DNA of 64,000 bases from Spirochaetales bacterium (GCA_017614375.1 JAGABZ010000013.1:262414-326413), one strand, 5' to 3'; shown: positions 17,171 through 25,640, numbered from the stretch's first letter. Notes: a model not told the origin generated them from the letters alone. Numbers and translations are program-made.

Positions 17171-18028
17171 ATGGAAATCATCTATTCTGAAAAACTGGGT
17201 TACTGTCCGGGAGTGCGGAACGCCGTCAGCCAGGCGAACAACATCGCCGAGCAGGCGGCAGCCGAGGGAAAGAGAGCCTACTGTATCGGCCGTCTGGTCC
17301 ACAACAACGCCGTCGTCCAGGCGATGGGCAGGATGGGGATGGAGTTCATCGACGAACCGGACGGCCATGTCCCGGGAACGGCCCTGATCAGTGCCCACGG
17401 CATCCCCGATTCGCTCAGGGACCGGTTCGTCCGGGCAGGATTCACCCTGATCGACGGAACCTGTCCCAGGATAATCGAGAACAGGAACAAGATTCTCCAA
17501 CAGGCCCGGATGGGCAGGCTGATCGTCATAATCGGAATCCCCGGACACAGCGAGGTGCGGTGTCTCGAGGGAACCGACCTTTTCCCCGGAGTTCCGGTAT
17601 CCTCGGTGGTTGTCGGAAGCAAGCAGGACATTGCAAAAATCCCCGACGGCTTCCCGCTGGCGGTCGCAGCCCAGACAACCGTTGACAGGGACCTTTTCGA
17701 TAGCCTGGTCGAACTGATAAAGGAACGTTTCCCCGATGTGACCGTACTGAAAACAATCTGTCCCGAACCGCTTCAGCGCCAGGCCGCACTTAGGCATCTC
17801 TGTGAGAGGTGTCCGGCGGTGGTGATTGTCGGCGGTCTGCACAGTGCCAACACGACGGTTCTTGCCGAAGTGGCCCGGAGAAACGGTTGCAGGGCCTATG
17901 TGTGCGAACGGAGCGGGGAACTGCCCGAAGAGGTCTTTTCCCATCCGGTTCTCGGCATAGCCAGCGGGGCCTCGACCCCGTTTGCCCAGGTGAGCGCAGT
18001 GGCAAAGGACTTGTCCGAACATGTTTGA
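17171..18028 (+). CDS. ispH: 4-hydroxy-3-methylbut-2-enyl diphosphate reductase
   Basis: IspH is the last enzyme of the MEP isoprenoid pathway; it reduces HMBPP to IPP and DMAPP with a 4Fe-4S cluster. The 285-residue protein has the three cluster cysteines C12 (GYCPGVRNAV), C98 (DGTCP) and C197 (TICPEPLQRQ). The last motif differs from the common form but keeps Cys and RQ. Its 3' end overlaps the fRMsr gene by 8 bp. It is the only MEP gene in the window. Confidence 0.95.
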   Translation: MEIIYSEKLGYCPGVRNAVSQANNIAEQAAAEGKRAYCIGRLVHNNAVVQAMGRMGMEFIDEPDGHVPGTALISAHGIPDSLRDRFVRAGFTLIDGTCPRIIENRNKILQQARMGRLIVIIGIPGHSEVRCLEGTDLFPGVPVSSVVVGSKQDIAKIPDGFPLAVAAQTTVDRDLFDSLVELIKERFPDVTVLKTICPEPLQRQAALRHLCERCPAVVIVGGLHSANTTVLAEVARRNGCRAYVCERSGELPEEVFSHPVLGIASGASTPFAQVSAVAKDLSEHV

Positions 18029-18506
18029 GCCTTTTGACAAGAGCGAAGGGGACGGAGCATTCCTTCAGGCCGCCGCGGCTCTGGCCGACGTGCCGAATAA
18101 AGGCAGCCTGATCGATGTCCTGGGACCGGTTTCCAACATCATCGCGTTGCTGAATTGGTATCTTGAGGATATCAACTGGGTGGGTGTCTACCTGCTAGAC
18201 GGGGACAGACTGGTCCTGGGGCCTTTCCAGGGCCTTCCTGCATGCGAGACAATCCCCGTCGGCCGCGGTGTGTGCGGGACGGCCGCCGCCGCGGCGGAAA
18301 CGGTGGCGGTCGGGGACGTGCACCGGTTTCCCGGACACATAGCCTGCGACGGTGCCTCGGAGAGTGAAATCGTCGCTCCGGTTTTCAATCCGCAGGGAAA
18401 GCTGGTCGGGGTTCTGGACGTCGACAGCCCGGTCAGGGGCCGTTTCTCGGAAAAACACAAGCAGTTCTTCAGCGCCGCCGCGGGAATCATAGGCCGGCTG
18501 TTCTGA
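18021..18506 (+). CDS. Free methionine-(R)-sulfoxide reductase (GAF domain)
   Basis: A 161-residue GAF-domain enzyme of the fRMsr type, which reduces free Met-R-sulfoxide in the cytoplasm. The cysteines C75, C85 and C109 have the same spacing (10 and 24) as Cys84, 94 and 118 of E. coli fRMsr, within GLPAC, GRGVCGTAAA and GHIACD. NWVGVYLL is also typical. It overlaps ispH, the other redox-sensitive enzyme here, and ends the secDF operon. Confidence 0.92.
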   Translation: MFEPFDKSEGDGAFLQAAAALADVPNKGSLIDVLGPVSNIIALLNWYLEDINWVGVYLLDGDRLVLGPFQGLPACETIPVGRGVCGTAAAAAETVAVGDVHRFPGHIACDGASESEIVAPVFNPQGKLVGVLDVDSPVRGRFSEKHKQFFSAAAGIIGRLF

Positions 18507-18623
18507 GGGGACGGTCAGGACTTGCCCGTAAAAAGCGCAGTTTCATCAGAATCGGGCTGTTTGTGCCCGAATTGATGAAAATTTTCATCAAAACAACAGT
18601 TATTCTCCGCTTTCTGATGAAAA
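18507..18623 (+). repeat. Tandem-hairpin element B between fRMsr and thrS
   Basis: CGGTCAGGACTTGCCCGT (18512-18529) is identical to 60062-60079. Then TTTCATCA (18541-18548 and 18583-18590) alternates with TGATGAAA (18573-18580 and 18615-18622), giving two consecutive hairpins. The inner two arms also form a perfect 20-bp palindrome, TTGATGAAAATTTTCATCAA, at 18572-18591. The first hairpin has an inner TCGGGC/GCCCGA stem. Arms 2 and 3 can therefore pair with each other or with their outer partners, not both. Confidence 0.75.
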
Positions 18624-18674
18624 CGGGAAAACCGGGATGTGCGCGCGTGTGTAGAACAACTTCTGACGAAGTGC

Positions 18675-18680
18675 TATACT
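18675..18680 (+). promoter_or_regulatory. Possible extended -10 promoter of thrS
   Basis: TGCTATACT (-10 TATACT, 18675-18680) lies about 50 nt before thrS; no good -35 is visible. Confidence 0.4.
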
Positions 18681-18731
18681 TTGCAACAGTTTGGCTCCGC
18701 ATGACGACGGGGCCTGAAACGGAGGAAGAAT

Positions 18732-20480
18732 ATGGCGGATAAAGCGAACGCGCAGGACAGGCTGGACATGATCCGGCATTCCATGGCCCACGTGATGGCC
18801 GAAGCGGTCCTGGAGATGTTCCCGGGGGCTCAGATTGCAATCGGGCCGTCCATCGAGGACGGATTTTACTATGATTTTGACCTTCCCAGACCGCTGACTA
18901 CCGATGACCTGGATGAAATCACCGAGAGGATGAAGAACATCATCTCCCAGGACAAGGCTTTCGAGCGCAAAGTCGTGACCAGGGACGAGGCCCGCGCGCT
19001 TTTTGCCGACCAGAAGTACAAGCTGGAGCTGCTTGAGGCCATTCCTGAGGGCGAGGAAGTTTCCATCTACAACCAGGGCGGCTTTACGGACCTCTGCCGC
19101 GGACCGCACGTGAAGTCCACGAAGGAACTGAACAAGGATTCGTTCAAGTTGCTGTCAATCGCCGGCGCCTACTGGAGAGGCAAGGAGTCCAACCCGATGC
19201 TGACCAGAATCTACGGCACCGCCTGGAGCAATCCCAAGGAACTGCGCCTGTATCTGGACCATCTTGAGGACATCAAGAAGCGCGACCACCGCAAGCTCGG
19301 TCAGGATCTGGATTTGTTCAGCCTCCACGAAGAGGCAGGTCCCGGACTGGTCTACTGGCACCCCAGAGGGGCCCGGATCCGTCTGGCCATCGAGAACTTC
19401 TGGCGCGAGGAGCACTACAAGAACGGTTACGAGATGGTCTACACCCCGCATGTGGGAAAGGCCTGGCTGTGGGAAACCAGCGGACACCTGGGCTTCTACA
19501 AGGAGAGCATGTATCCGCCGATGAAGATGGACAGCACCGACTACTACGCAAAGCCGATGAACTGTCCGTTCCACATCATGATTTATCAGGACACCAAGCA
19601 TTCGTACAAGGACCTGCCCCTGCGCTGGTGCGAGCTGGGCACCGTCTACCGCTACGAAAAGGCCGGTTCGCTGCACGGACTGATGAGGGTCCGCGGATTC
19701 ACGCAGGATGATGCCCATATCTTCTGCACCCCGGAGCAGATGGACGCCGAGATTCTGGAAGTCCTGCGCTTCTCCCTGTACATGCTGCGCAGTTTCGGTT
19801 TTTCCGAGATCAAAGCCTATCTGTCCACCAGACCCGAAAAGAGCGTCGGTGAGCAGGAGCGCTGGGACGCGGCTACCGAAGCCCTGAGAAAGGCAATCGA
19901 GAACGAGGGCCTGTCCTACGAGGTCGACGAGGGCGGTGGAGCGTTCTACGGGCCGAAGATCGACCTCAAGATCAAGGATGCAATCGGCCGCGAATGGCAG
20001 CTGTCCACCGTCCAGTTCGACTTCAACCTCCCGGAGAGGTTCAAGCTGACCTTCACCGACAGCGACGGATCGGAAAAGAGGCCGTACATGATCCATAGGG
20101 CCCTGCTGGGGTCGATCGAGAGGTTCTTCGGAGTGCTGGTCGAGCATTATGCCGGAGCGTTCCCGCCGTGGCTCGCCCCTGAGCAGGTCCGGCTCGTCCC
20201 GGTAACCGACCAGGTCACCGACTACGCCAAGGCGGTCGAAGCCAGGCTGAGAAAGGAGGGCTTCAGGGTCTCCTGCGACTTCTCCAGCGAGAGAATGAAC
20301 GCCAAGATCCGCGCCTCCCAGATGATGAAGAATCCGTACTGCCTGATTCTGGGCGAAAAGGAGAGGGACGCCGGGACCGTGTCGGTACGTTACCGCACCG
20401 GCAAGCAGGTCAACGGTGTGCCGCTTGAGGACTTCATCGCCGAACTCCACGACGCGGTGGACAAAAAGACCCAGATCTGA
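18732..20480 (+). CDS. thrS: Threonyl-tRNA synthetase lacking the TGS domain
   Basis: ThrRS charges tRNA-Thr. The 582-residue protein starts directly in the editing (SAD) domain with H16 and H20 of the HxxxH motif (HSMAHVMAEA) and CRGPHV, followed by the class II catalytic core (GPGLVYWHPRGARIR, then MNCPFH, GLMRVRGFTQDDAHIF) and the C-terminal anticodon-binding domain. Most bacterial ThrRS are about 640 residues with an N-terminal TGS domain, which is missing here; Borrelia has a similarly short form. RBS GGAGGAA is 4 nt before the ATG. A strong terminator follows. Confidence 0.97.
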   Translation: MADKANAQDRLDMIRHSMAHVMAEAVLEMFPGAQIAIGPSIEDGFYYDFDLPRPLTTDDLDEITERMKNIISQDKAFERKVVTRDEARALFADQKYKLELLEAIPEGEEVSIYNQGGFTDLCRGPHVKSTKELNKDSFKLLSIAGAYWRGKESNPMLTRIYGTAWSNPKELRLYLDHLEDIKKRDHRKLGQDLDLFSLHEEAGPGLVYWHPRGARIRLAIENFWREEHYKNGYEMVYTPHVGKAWLWETSGHLGFYKESMYPPMKMDSTDYYAKPMNCPFHIMIYQDTKHSYKDLPLRWCELGTVYRYEKAGSLHGLMRVRGFTQDDAHIFCTPEQMDAEILEVLRFSLYMLRSFGFSEIKAYLSTRPEKSVGEQERWDAATEALRKAIENEGLSYEVDEGGGAFYGPKIDLKIKDAIGREWQLSTVQFDFNLPERFKLTFTDSDGSEKRPYMIHRALLGSIERFFGVLVEHYAGAFPPWLAPEQVRLVPVTDQVTDYAKAVEARLRKEGFRVSCDFSSERMNAKIRASQMMKNPYCLILGEKERDAGTVSVRYRTGKQVNGVPLEDFIAELHDAVDKKTQI

Positions 20481-20493
20481 CGACGGCAATCAA

Positions 20494-20520
20494 GGCAGGC
20501 TGCGCGCCTGCCTTTTCTTT
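20494..20520 (+). terminator. Terminator of thrS
   Basis: GGCAGGC (20494-20500), loop TGCGC, GCCTGCC (20506-20512), then TTTTCTTTT. Confidence 0.95.
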
Positions 20521-20561
20521 TGACCGGTCTCCCTGCCGGGAGTCCGAATGGAGACAGAACT

Positions 20562-22076
20562 TTGAGAAGCAAGCAGGCGTTCACGAAACTTGAGGAACTT
20601 GACCGCAAGCTCAACATGATGAGCCACATCCTTTCCGTTCTGGGATGGGATTTCGAAACCTCGATGAGCCCCAGAGGCGGAGCGGAGCGGGGCCGTCAGT
20701 GCGCCTGGCTCGGGGAGCAGATTCACAATCTGATAGCCTGTGACAGCACCGCAGACCTGATTGAACAGGTCAAACAGGACATTCAGACCACCCCCGCCTG
20801 GTACAGCGACCGCGACCGGGCGCTGGTGAGAATCCTGGACAAGGCCTGCACCAAGGAGCGTTGCGTGCCCTCGTCCCTGGTCACTGAGATGGCAATCGCG
20901 ACCAACGAAGCCTCCGACCGCTGGTTCGAGGCCCGTGGAAACTGCGATTTCGCCTCATTCAGCCCGTACCTGGAAAAGGTCTTCAACCTCACCATACAAC
21001 GTGCCCGGTGCATCAGACCGGACAGCCCCGTCTATGACACACTTTTGGACGAGTTCGAGCCGGGACTGACCGCACAGCGGACCGAGAGCCTGTTCTCCGA
21101 CATGGAAAAGACCATCCGGAAAGTGATGGAGATGACCTCCAGGCAGGACACCGACGACTCGTTCCTGTATCTCAAGTACCCCCGCCGGACCCAGGAGAGG
21201 CTGGACAAGTCAATCGTCCTGGCGATGGGATTCGACACCAGAAGGGGTGTGATGGGCATCAGCCACCACCCGTTCACCACCACCGTCGGTGAGGATGACA
21301 TCCGCATCACCTCCCGCTTCACCGACCCCAGAGTCGCTGACCCGCTTTTCAGCTACATCCACGAAGGCGGCCACGCCCTGTACGAGATGGGCGCCTCCAA
21401 TGCCCTGACCCGCGGCACATCGCTCGCCGGAGGAACCTCGATGGCCTTCCACGAAAGCCAGAGCAGACTCTGGGAGAACGTCTTCGGTCACAGCCGCCCG
21501 TTCTGGGAATACTGGTATCCCCGCTTTGAAAAGGCCTATCCCAGGCAGCTTGAGGGCATCGGCCTGGACCGTTTCGTCCGGGCAATCAACAAGGTCCAGG
21601 CGAGCGACATCCGGGTAAACGCCGACGAAGTCACCTACGGACTGCACATCATCCTCCGCTTCAGGCTTGAAAAGGCCCTGTTCGATGGCTCACTGGCCAT
21701 CGCCGACCTCCCCGGGGCCTGGGACGAACTGAGCATGCAGTTGCTCGGGCGCAGGCCTGAGAGCATCGCCTCGGGGGTGCTTCAGGACAACCACTGGGCA
21801 GGCGGAGCCTTCGGATACTTCCCCTCCTATGCCTTGGGCAACCTGATCAACTCCCAGATCCTCTACACGATGAAATCCCGGCTGGACATCGACGCCCTCC
21901 TGCGGGAAGGACGCCTGAAGACCCTCAGGACCTGGCTGGATCGCAACATCTATCGCTACGGCGCGATCTACGAGAGTCCCGATCTCCTGGAGAAGGTCAC
22001 CGGCCAAGGCCTGACCGCCTCCTTCTTTGACCGGTACCTTACCGAAAAGTACACGGCGCTCTGCCAAGGAAACTGA
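20562..22076 (+). CDS. Carboxypeptidase M32 (thermostable carboxypeptidase Taq-type)
   Basis: A zinc metallocarboxypeptidase of family M32 that removes C-terminal residues from peptides in the cytoplasm. From the TTG start at 20562 the protein has 504 residues, normal for the family. HEGGH (267-271) is the zinc motif; GISHHPFTTTVGEDDIRIT and the later ESQSRLWEN are family hallmarks. The TTG is chosen because GGAGA lies 7 nt upstream. pgsA follows with a 1-bp gap. Confidence 0.93.
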   Translation: MRSKQAFTKLEELDRKLNMMSHILSVLGWDFETSMSPRGGAERGRQCAWLGEQIHNLIACDSTADLIEQVKQDIQTTPAWYSDRDRALVRILDKACTKERCVPSSLVTEMAIATNEASDRWFEARGNCDFASFSPYLEKVFNLTIQRARCIRPDSPVYDTLLDEFEPGLTAQRTESLFSDMEKTIRKVMEMTSRQDTDDSFLYLKYPRRTQERLDKSIVLAMGFDTRRGVMGISHHPFTTTVGEDDIRITSRFTDPRVADPLFSYIHEGGHALYEMGASNALTRGTSLAGGTSMAFHESQSRLWENVFGHSRPFWEYWYPRFEKAYPRQLEGIGLDRFVRAINKVQASDIRVNADEVTYGLHIILRFRLEKALFDGSLAIADLPGAWDELSMQLLGRRPESIASGVLQDNHWAGGAFGYFPSYALGNLINSQILYTMKSRLDIDALLREGRLKTLRTWLDRNIYRYGAIYESPDLLEKVTGQGLTASFFDRYLTEKYTALCQGN

Positions 22077-22077
22077 C

Positions 22078-22674
22078 ATGAATCTTCCAAACCGACTCAC
22101 CGCGGCCAGACTGGTCATATCCCCGCTGTTCTTCATCAGCTTCATGCTCCCGACCTGGTTCGGCGAAGGCCTGAAGACCCTTTCGACGGTGCTGGTGCTC
22201 GTGCTTTTCACCGTCAATGAACTGACCGACCTGCTCGACGGGAAAATCGCCCGCTCGCGCAACCTGATCACCGACCTGGGAAAGGTGATGGACCCCTTCG
22301 CCGACGTGTTCAGCCGCCTGACGTACTTCGTCTGCCTGATGAATGCCGGCATCATGCCGGTTTTGGCGTTCATCATCATCCTCTGGCGCGAACTGGGCAT
22401 ACTCTTTGTCCGGATGTTGATGATGGGCCGGGGAAAGGCCGTGCCGGCCAACATTTTCGGCAAGTCAAAGGCGGTCCTCTACGCCGTCTGCGGAGTCTGC
22501 GGAATAATCCTCCACGCCCTGAACACCTGGTGTGCCGGCTCCCAGTGGCTGGAGGTCTGTGCCGTAGTGATGAACATCCTGTTCTACCTGGCCGCCTTCG
22601 CCTCCGCCGCCTCGTTTATGACATACATCGCCTTTATCCGCCGCGACGGCGCCCTGAGGAACCTGACCAGATAG
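22078..22674 (+). CDS. pgsA: CDP-alcohol phosphatidyltransferase (probable PgsA)
   Basis: A 198-residue inner-membrane enzyme, probably making phosphatidylglycerophosphate from CDP-diacylglycerol and glycerol-3-phosphate. The full family motif is present: D51, D54, G55, A58, R59, G68, D72 and D76 (DLLDGKIAR, then GKVMDPFAD). About five membrane helices. The start ATG at 22078 lies one base after the carboxypeptidase stop. PgsA is the likeliest family member, but other CDP-alcohol transferases share the motif. Confidence 0.85.
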   Translation: MNLPNRLTAARLVISPLFFISFMLPTWFGEGLKTLSTVLVLVLFTVNELTDLLDGKIARSRNLITDLGKVMDPFADVFSRLTYFVCLMNAGIMPVLAFIIILWRELGILFVRMLMMGRGKAVPANIFGKSKAVLYAVCGVCGIILHALNTWCAGSQWLEVCAVVMNILFYLAAFASAASFMTYIAFIRRDGALRNLTR

Positions 22675-22684
22675 AGAGCCGGTC

Positions 22685-22732
22685 TTTACTTTCTCCCGAA
22701 ACCGTACGATAATCAGAGGCAAAACCGTACGA
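22685..22732 (+). promoter_or_regulatory. Toxin-antitoxin promoter with two operator copies
   Basis: TTTACT (22685-22690), 17-bp spacer, GATAAT (22708-22713). AACCGTACGA occurs twice, at 22700-22709 (touching the -10) and 22723-22732 (in the leader), with palindromic core CGTACG. This is a good place for the antitoxin to repress its own operon. Confidence 0.75.
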
Positions 22733-22744
22733 AAAGGAGGAAGC

Positions 22745-22966
22745 ATGACCATCACCGCAACCGAACTTAAGGAAAACCTCGGATACTACCTCGGATTTGT
22801 CGCGAAGGAGAGCGTCTGCATAACCAAAAACGGCAAGGCGGTCGCCGTGCTGACCAGCCCCGCCTTTCAGAAACTCGAGGCACTCAACTCACTCATCGGA
22901 ATCATCCCGGACGACGGGAAGACCGCCGATGACTACAGGGCACAAAGGCTGGCCGAATACCTGTGA
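22745..22966 (+). CDS. Phd/YefM-family antitoxin
   Basis: A 73-residue antitoxin: an N-terminal Phd-type DNA-binding part (TATELKENLGYYLGFVAKES, then ITKNGKAVAVLTS) and a short toxin-binding tail. It should neutralise the PIN toxin encoded next and repress the promoter through the paired CGTACG sites. RBS AAGGAGG lies 7 nt upstream. Its stop overlaps the toxin GTG start by four bases. Confidence 0.9.
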   Translation: MTITATELKENLGYYLGFVAKESVCITKNGKAVAVLTSPAFQKLEALNSLIGIIPDDGKTADDYRAQRLAEYL

Positions 22967-23382
22967 GAATCCTGATCGACACCAACGTTGCCGTAGACAT
23001 CATGGCACGGCGTGAACCGTTTATCGGTGAATCGTCAAAGGTCCTGCTCCTGTGCGCCTCCGGCCTGACCGCCGGCTTCTTTTCAGCCTCCGCTTTCACC
23101 GATTTGCACTACATCCTCCGCCGGCACCTGCACAATGAGAAGGATGTCAGGAGCGCCCTGCGTTTCTGGCTCACGATCATAGACATCATCGACTCCGACA
23201 GCGGGGATTGTACCGCGGCCCTGGACTCGGAGGTGGATGACTATGAGGATGCCGTCATCTGTGAGGCCGCCAGGAGGCGGGGGCTGGACTATATAGTCAC
23301 GAGAAACCCGTCGGATTTTGTCCGCTCCCCGGTGCCGGCAATCACCCCCGGGGAGTTTCTGAAGCTGGCCCTGAAGTACTGA
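22963..23382 (+). CDS. PIN-domain toxin (VapC-like RNase)
   Basis: A 139-residue PIN-domain protein, expected to cleave RNA with Mg2+. D6 in LIDTNVAVD, an acidic residue near position 40-45, and D-Y-E-D near 92-95 (VDDYEDAVICEAARRRGLDYIVTRN) form the acidic site. It starts at GTG overlapping the antitoxin stop. Targets are unknown. A Phd antitoxin with a PIN toxin is a common combination. Confidence 0.9.
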   Translation: MRILIDTNVAVDIMARREPFIGESSKVLLLCASGLTAGFFSASAFTDLHYILRRHLHNEKDVRSALRFWLTIIDIIDSDSGDCTAALDSEVDDYEDAVICEAARRRGLDYIVTRNPSDFVRSPVPAITPGEFLKLALKY

Positions 23383-23499
23383 GCTTCACAGTAAATCTCC
23401 AGTCTTGCCCCCAGAGGATAAACCGGCTTATCATTTGATTCGCATTCCGTTTGGGACGGGGGAGTCCGCGGCGGTCCGGCAGACCGCGGAGGATGAACC

Positions 23500-23874
23500 A
23501 TGGACAGACATCAGCAGAGACGTATGGTGGCCGACATGTCCCGCAAGGGACGCTACTACCTCTACCGCAGGGACCGCGGCCCGGATTTGGGCTGGATCAG
23601 CAACGAAAACCTGGCAATCACCGGAATAAACATCAACAAGCTACGCAGTGAGGCGATGGAATCCGAGGACTATCCCCGGGTTCTGTTCCGGAATCTGGCC
23701 GCTTGCCGGGCCCGTGCGGCCAAGGATCCGGCCGAACAGCAGCGCCAGAGTGAAATCAGGGGCAGAATCCAAAAAGAAACCGGGTCCGAAGAACCGGACC
23801 CGGAATCAATGTCGGTGGCGCTGTCGTTTTTCAGCAGTCCGTCACCTTATGTATGGAAATACGGGCGGGACTGA
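23500..23874 (+). CDS. Small hypothetical protein
   Basis: A 124-residue basic protein of unknown function. The N-terminal part MSRKGRYYLYRRDRGPDLGWISNENLAI could be a small nucleic-acid- or protein-binding fold, and the middle is Ala/Arg-rich and helical. GGAGG lies before the ATG, and a GCGGTC/GACCGC hairpin (about 23471-23487) precedes it. Its 3' end contains a terminator-shaped hairpin for the opposite strand, so the C-terminal coding (GSEEPDPES) may be secondary. No family recognised. Confidence 0.55.
   Translation: MDRHQQRRMVADMSRKGRYYLYRRDRGPDLGWISNENLAITGININKLRSEAMESEDYPRVLFRNLAACRARAAKDPAEQQRQSEIRGRIQKETGSEEPDPESMSVALSFFSSPSPYVWKYGRD
23771..23803 (-). terminator. Terminator of the MFS gene, inside the end of the opposing gene
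   Basis: Read on the minus strand, CCGGGTCC and GGACCCGG (plus 23780-23787 and 23796-23803) form an 8-bp stem followed by TTTCTTTTT. It lies about 80 bp past the MFS stop and within the 3' coding end of the plus-strand gene. Confidence 0.8.
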
Positions 23875-23880
23875 TCAGAT

Positions 23881-25509
23881 TCAATCGTCCACATCCATCG
23901 CCTCGAGGCCCTTTTTAGCCTCGGGCTTGGAATCGCCGTGTCGGACACAGAGCATGGTGAAGAAGGCCAGAGCGGCAAAGACCGCGGCGTAGGGGAAAAG
24001 AACGGTCATCCTTCCCGTGGTGTCCATCAGCAGCCCCGAGAGCAGCGGGGTGACTGTCTGTGCGGCCATCGAGGCGGTGTAGTAGAATCCGGTGTACTTT
24101 CCGACGTCCCCGCCCTTGGCCAGTTCGACGACCATCGGGAAGCTGTTTACGTTGATTGTAGCCCAGCCGATTCCTGCGAGGGCGAACATGCAGTTCATCA
24201 GCAGAACCGGGCTGCCGGCCCTGACGAACGCGGCGATGGTAAAGGCCGCCGTGAGCATCACGATTCCGGCGAGAATCGTCTTTTTGCGTCCCACCTTGGA
24301 GGCTATGATTCCGACCGGCAGATAGGAGATGATTGCCGCCGCCTGGGCGATGATCAGCGTCATGTTGTAGTCCATGTTGAGGACCTTGCCGGCGTAGACG
24401 GAGTACTTTGAGGTAACCGCATTGTAGCCCATGAACCAAAGCACGATGGATGCCATCAGCAGAATCAGTGAGCGCTTTTCTCCGGGAGAGAGCTTGCGCT
24501 GTTCGGCAGTGGCGTTTTCATCCAGCTCCTGGATTCCGTACTTGCGGCTCTCCTCATGCATCTCCTGGGCCCACTTGGGTTCGCGGACCTTCCAGAGGAA
24601 GATCAGCAGGGCCAGCAGCATGATTCCGGCCATCAGCGAGAAGTACGCAGTGTAGCTGGTCATTGCCTTCAGGGTGCTTCCGGTGTGGAATACGATTCCG
24701 AGAATCAGCACCAGGATTCCGCCGGCAGAGCCCATCAGGTTGATGATCGCGTTGGCCTTGCTCCTGAGCGGCTTGATCGTCACGTCCGGCATCAGCGCCA
24801 CGGCGGGGGAGCGGAAGATCGCCATGCTGACCAACAGCATCAGCAGGACGACGACGAACAGAATCAGAGGCAGACGGTTGGTCTGCTGGACGGAATGGGC
24901 ATAGGCCTGACGTACCGCCACGACGTAGGTGACGAAATCAGGGTTGTCGACAATCTTGCCGTCCGCGTTCCGGATCTGGGCGGTTATTTTCTTGAAATCC
25001 TTTTCAAGTATCACCGTGCCTCCGTTCTGGAGGAGCTGCTGTGATTCGGCGGTGGCGGCGGAAACAAGCATGAACTTCTCGCCGTCGGAGGTGGTCAGGA
25101 TCTGTCCCTCCATCTCATCAAAGAGGATGTCCATACCCTCGGGGTCGATGGTGTTCAGGCCGTCCTCGTTTACGACGAACCGGGCCGGCTTGCCGATGTT
25201 GGCCAGCTGCATGTTGTCGACGAACGACAGACCGACGAACAGGACGCAGGCGCAGAGGGTTCCGACGAGGATGAACGGGGTGCGGCGGCCCAGGCGGCTG
25301 TGGCACTTGTCCGAAATCGCGCCGAACAGGGGCAGGAGGAACAGGGCGAGGATGTTGTCCAGGGCCATGATCAGTCCGCTCCAGGTCTGGCTCATGCCGA
25401 ACTTGTCGATGAGAATCTTCGGCACTATGTTGTCATAGGCCTGCCAGAACAGGCAGATGAGGAAAAAGGCAAAACCGACGAACAGGGTCCGTTTGTAGTT
25501 CAGTTTCAT
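23881..25509 (-). CDS. MFS transporter (GPH/SLC45-like) with a large soluble insertion
   Basis: A 542-residue inner-membrane transporter. The N-terminus FWQAYDNIVPKILIDKFGMSQTWSGLIMALDNI and GRRTPFILVG place it in the MFS sugar/cation symporter (MFS_2-like) group. Unusually, about 110 hydrophilic residues (about 95-210, from NIGKPARFVVNED to NPDFVTYVV) are inserted between helices 3 and 4, probably on the outer face. The frame is open upstream through the tRNA, but the start at 25509 has AAAGGAGC and a TTGACA/TATGAT promoter. Substrate unknown, perhaps a disaccharide. Confidence 0.87.
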   Translation of the reverse strand: MKLNYKRTLFVGFAFFLICLFWQAYDNIVPKILIDKFGMSQTWSGLIMALDNILALFLLPLFGAISDKCHSRLGRRTPFILVGTLCACVLFVGLSFVDNMQLANIGKPARFVVNEDGLNTIDPEGMDILFDEMEGQILTTSDGEKFMLVSAATAESQQLLQNGGTVILEKDFKKITAQIRNADGKIVDNPDFVTYVVAVRQAYAHSVQQTNRLPLILFVVVLLMLLVSMAIFRSPAVALMPDVTIKPLRSKANAIINLMGSAGGILVLILGIVFHTGSTLKAMTSYTAYFSLMAGIMLLALLIFLWKVREPKWAQEMHEESRKYGIQELDENATAEQRKLSPGEKRSLILLMASIVLWFMGYNAVTSKYSVYAGKVLNMDYNMTLIIAQAAAIISYLPVGIIASKVGRKKTILAGIVMLTAAFTIAAFVRAGSPVLLMNCMFALAGIGWATINVNSFPMVVELAKGGDVGKYTGFYYTASMAAQTVTPLLSGLLMDTTGRMTVLFPYAAVFAALAFFTMLCVRHGDSKPEAKKGLEAMDVDD

Positions 25510-25527
25510 ATCCGCTCCTTTTGTGTT

Positions 25528-25563
25528 TGATGACATCATAACTGCGCCATTTTTGTTTGTCAA
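25528..25563 (-). promoter_or_regulatory. Promoter and operator of the MFS gene
   Basis: Minus strand: TTGACA (plus 25558-25563), 17-bp spacer, TATGAT (plus 25535-25540). The palindrome TGATG-A-CATCA (25528-25538) covers the -10 and start point, a repressor position. Confidence 0.8.
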
Positions 25564-25640
25564 AGAGAACCCCCGCCCGGGATGCCAATCCTTTACACTG
25601 CAATTCAAATTTGCTATCATCTCTTGCGTCTCCGGACACC

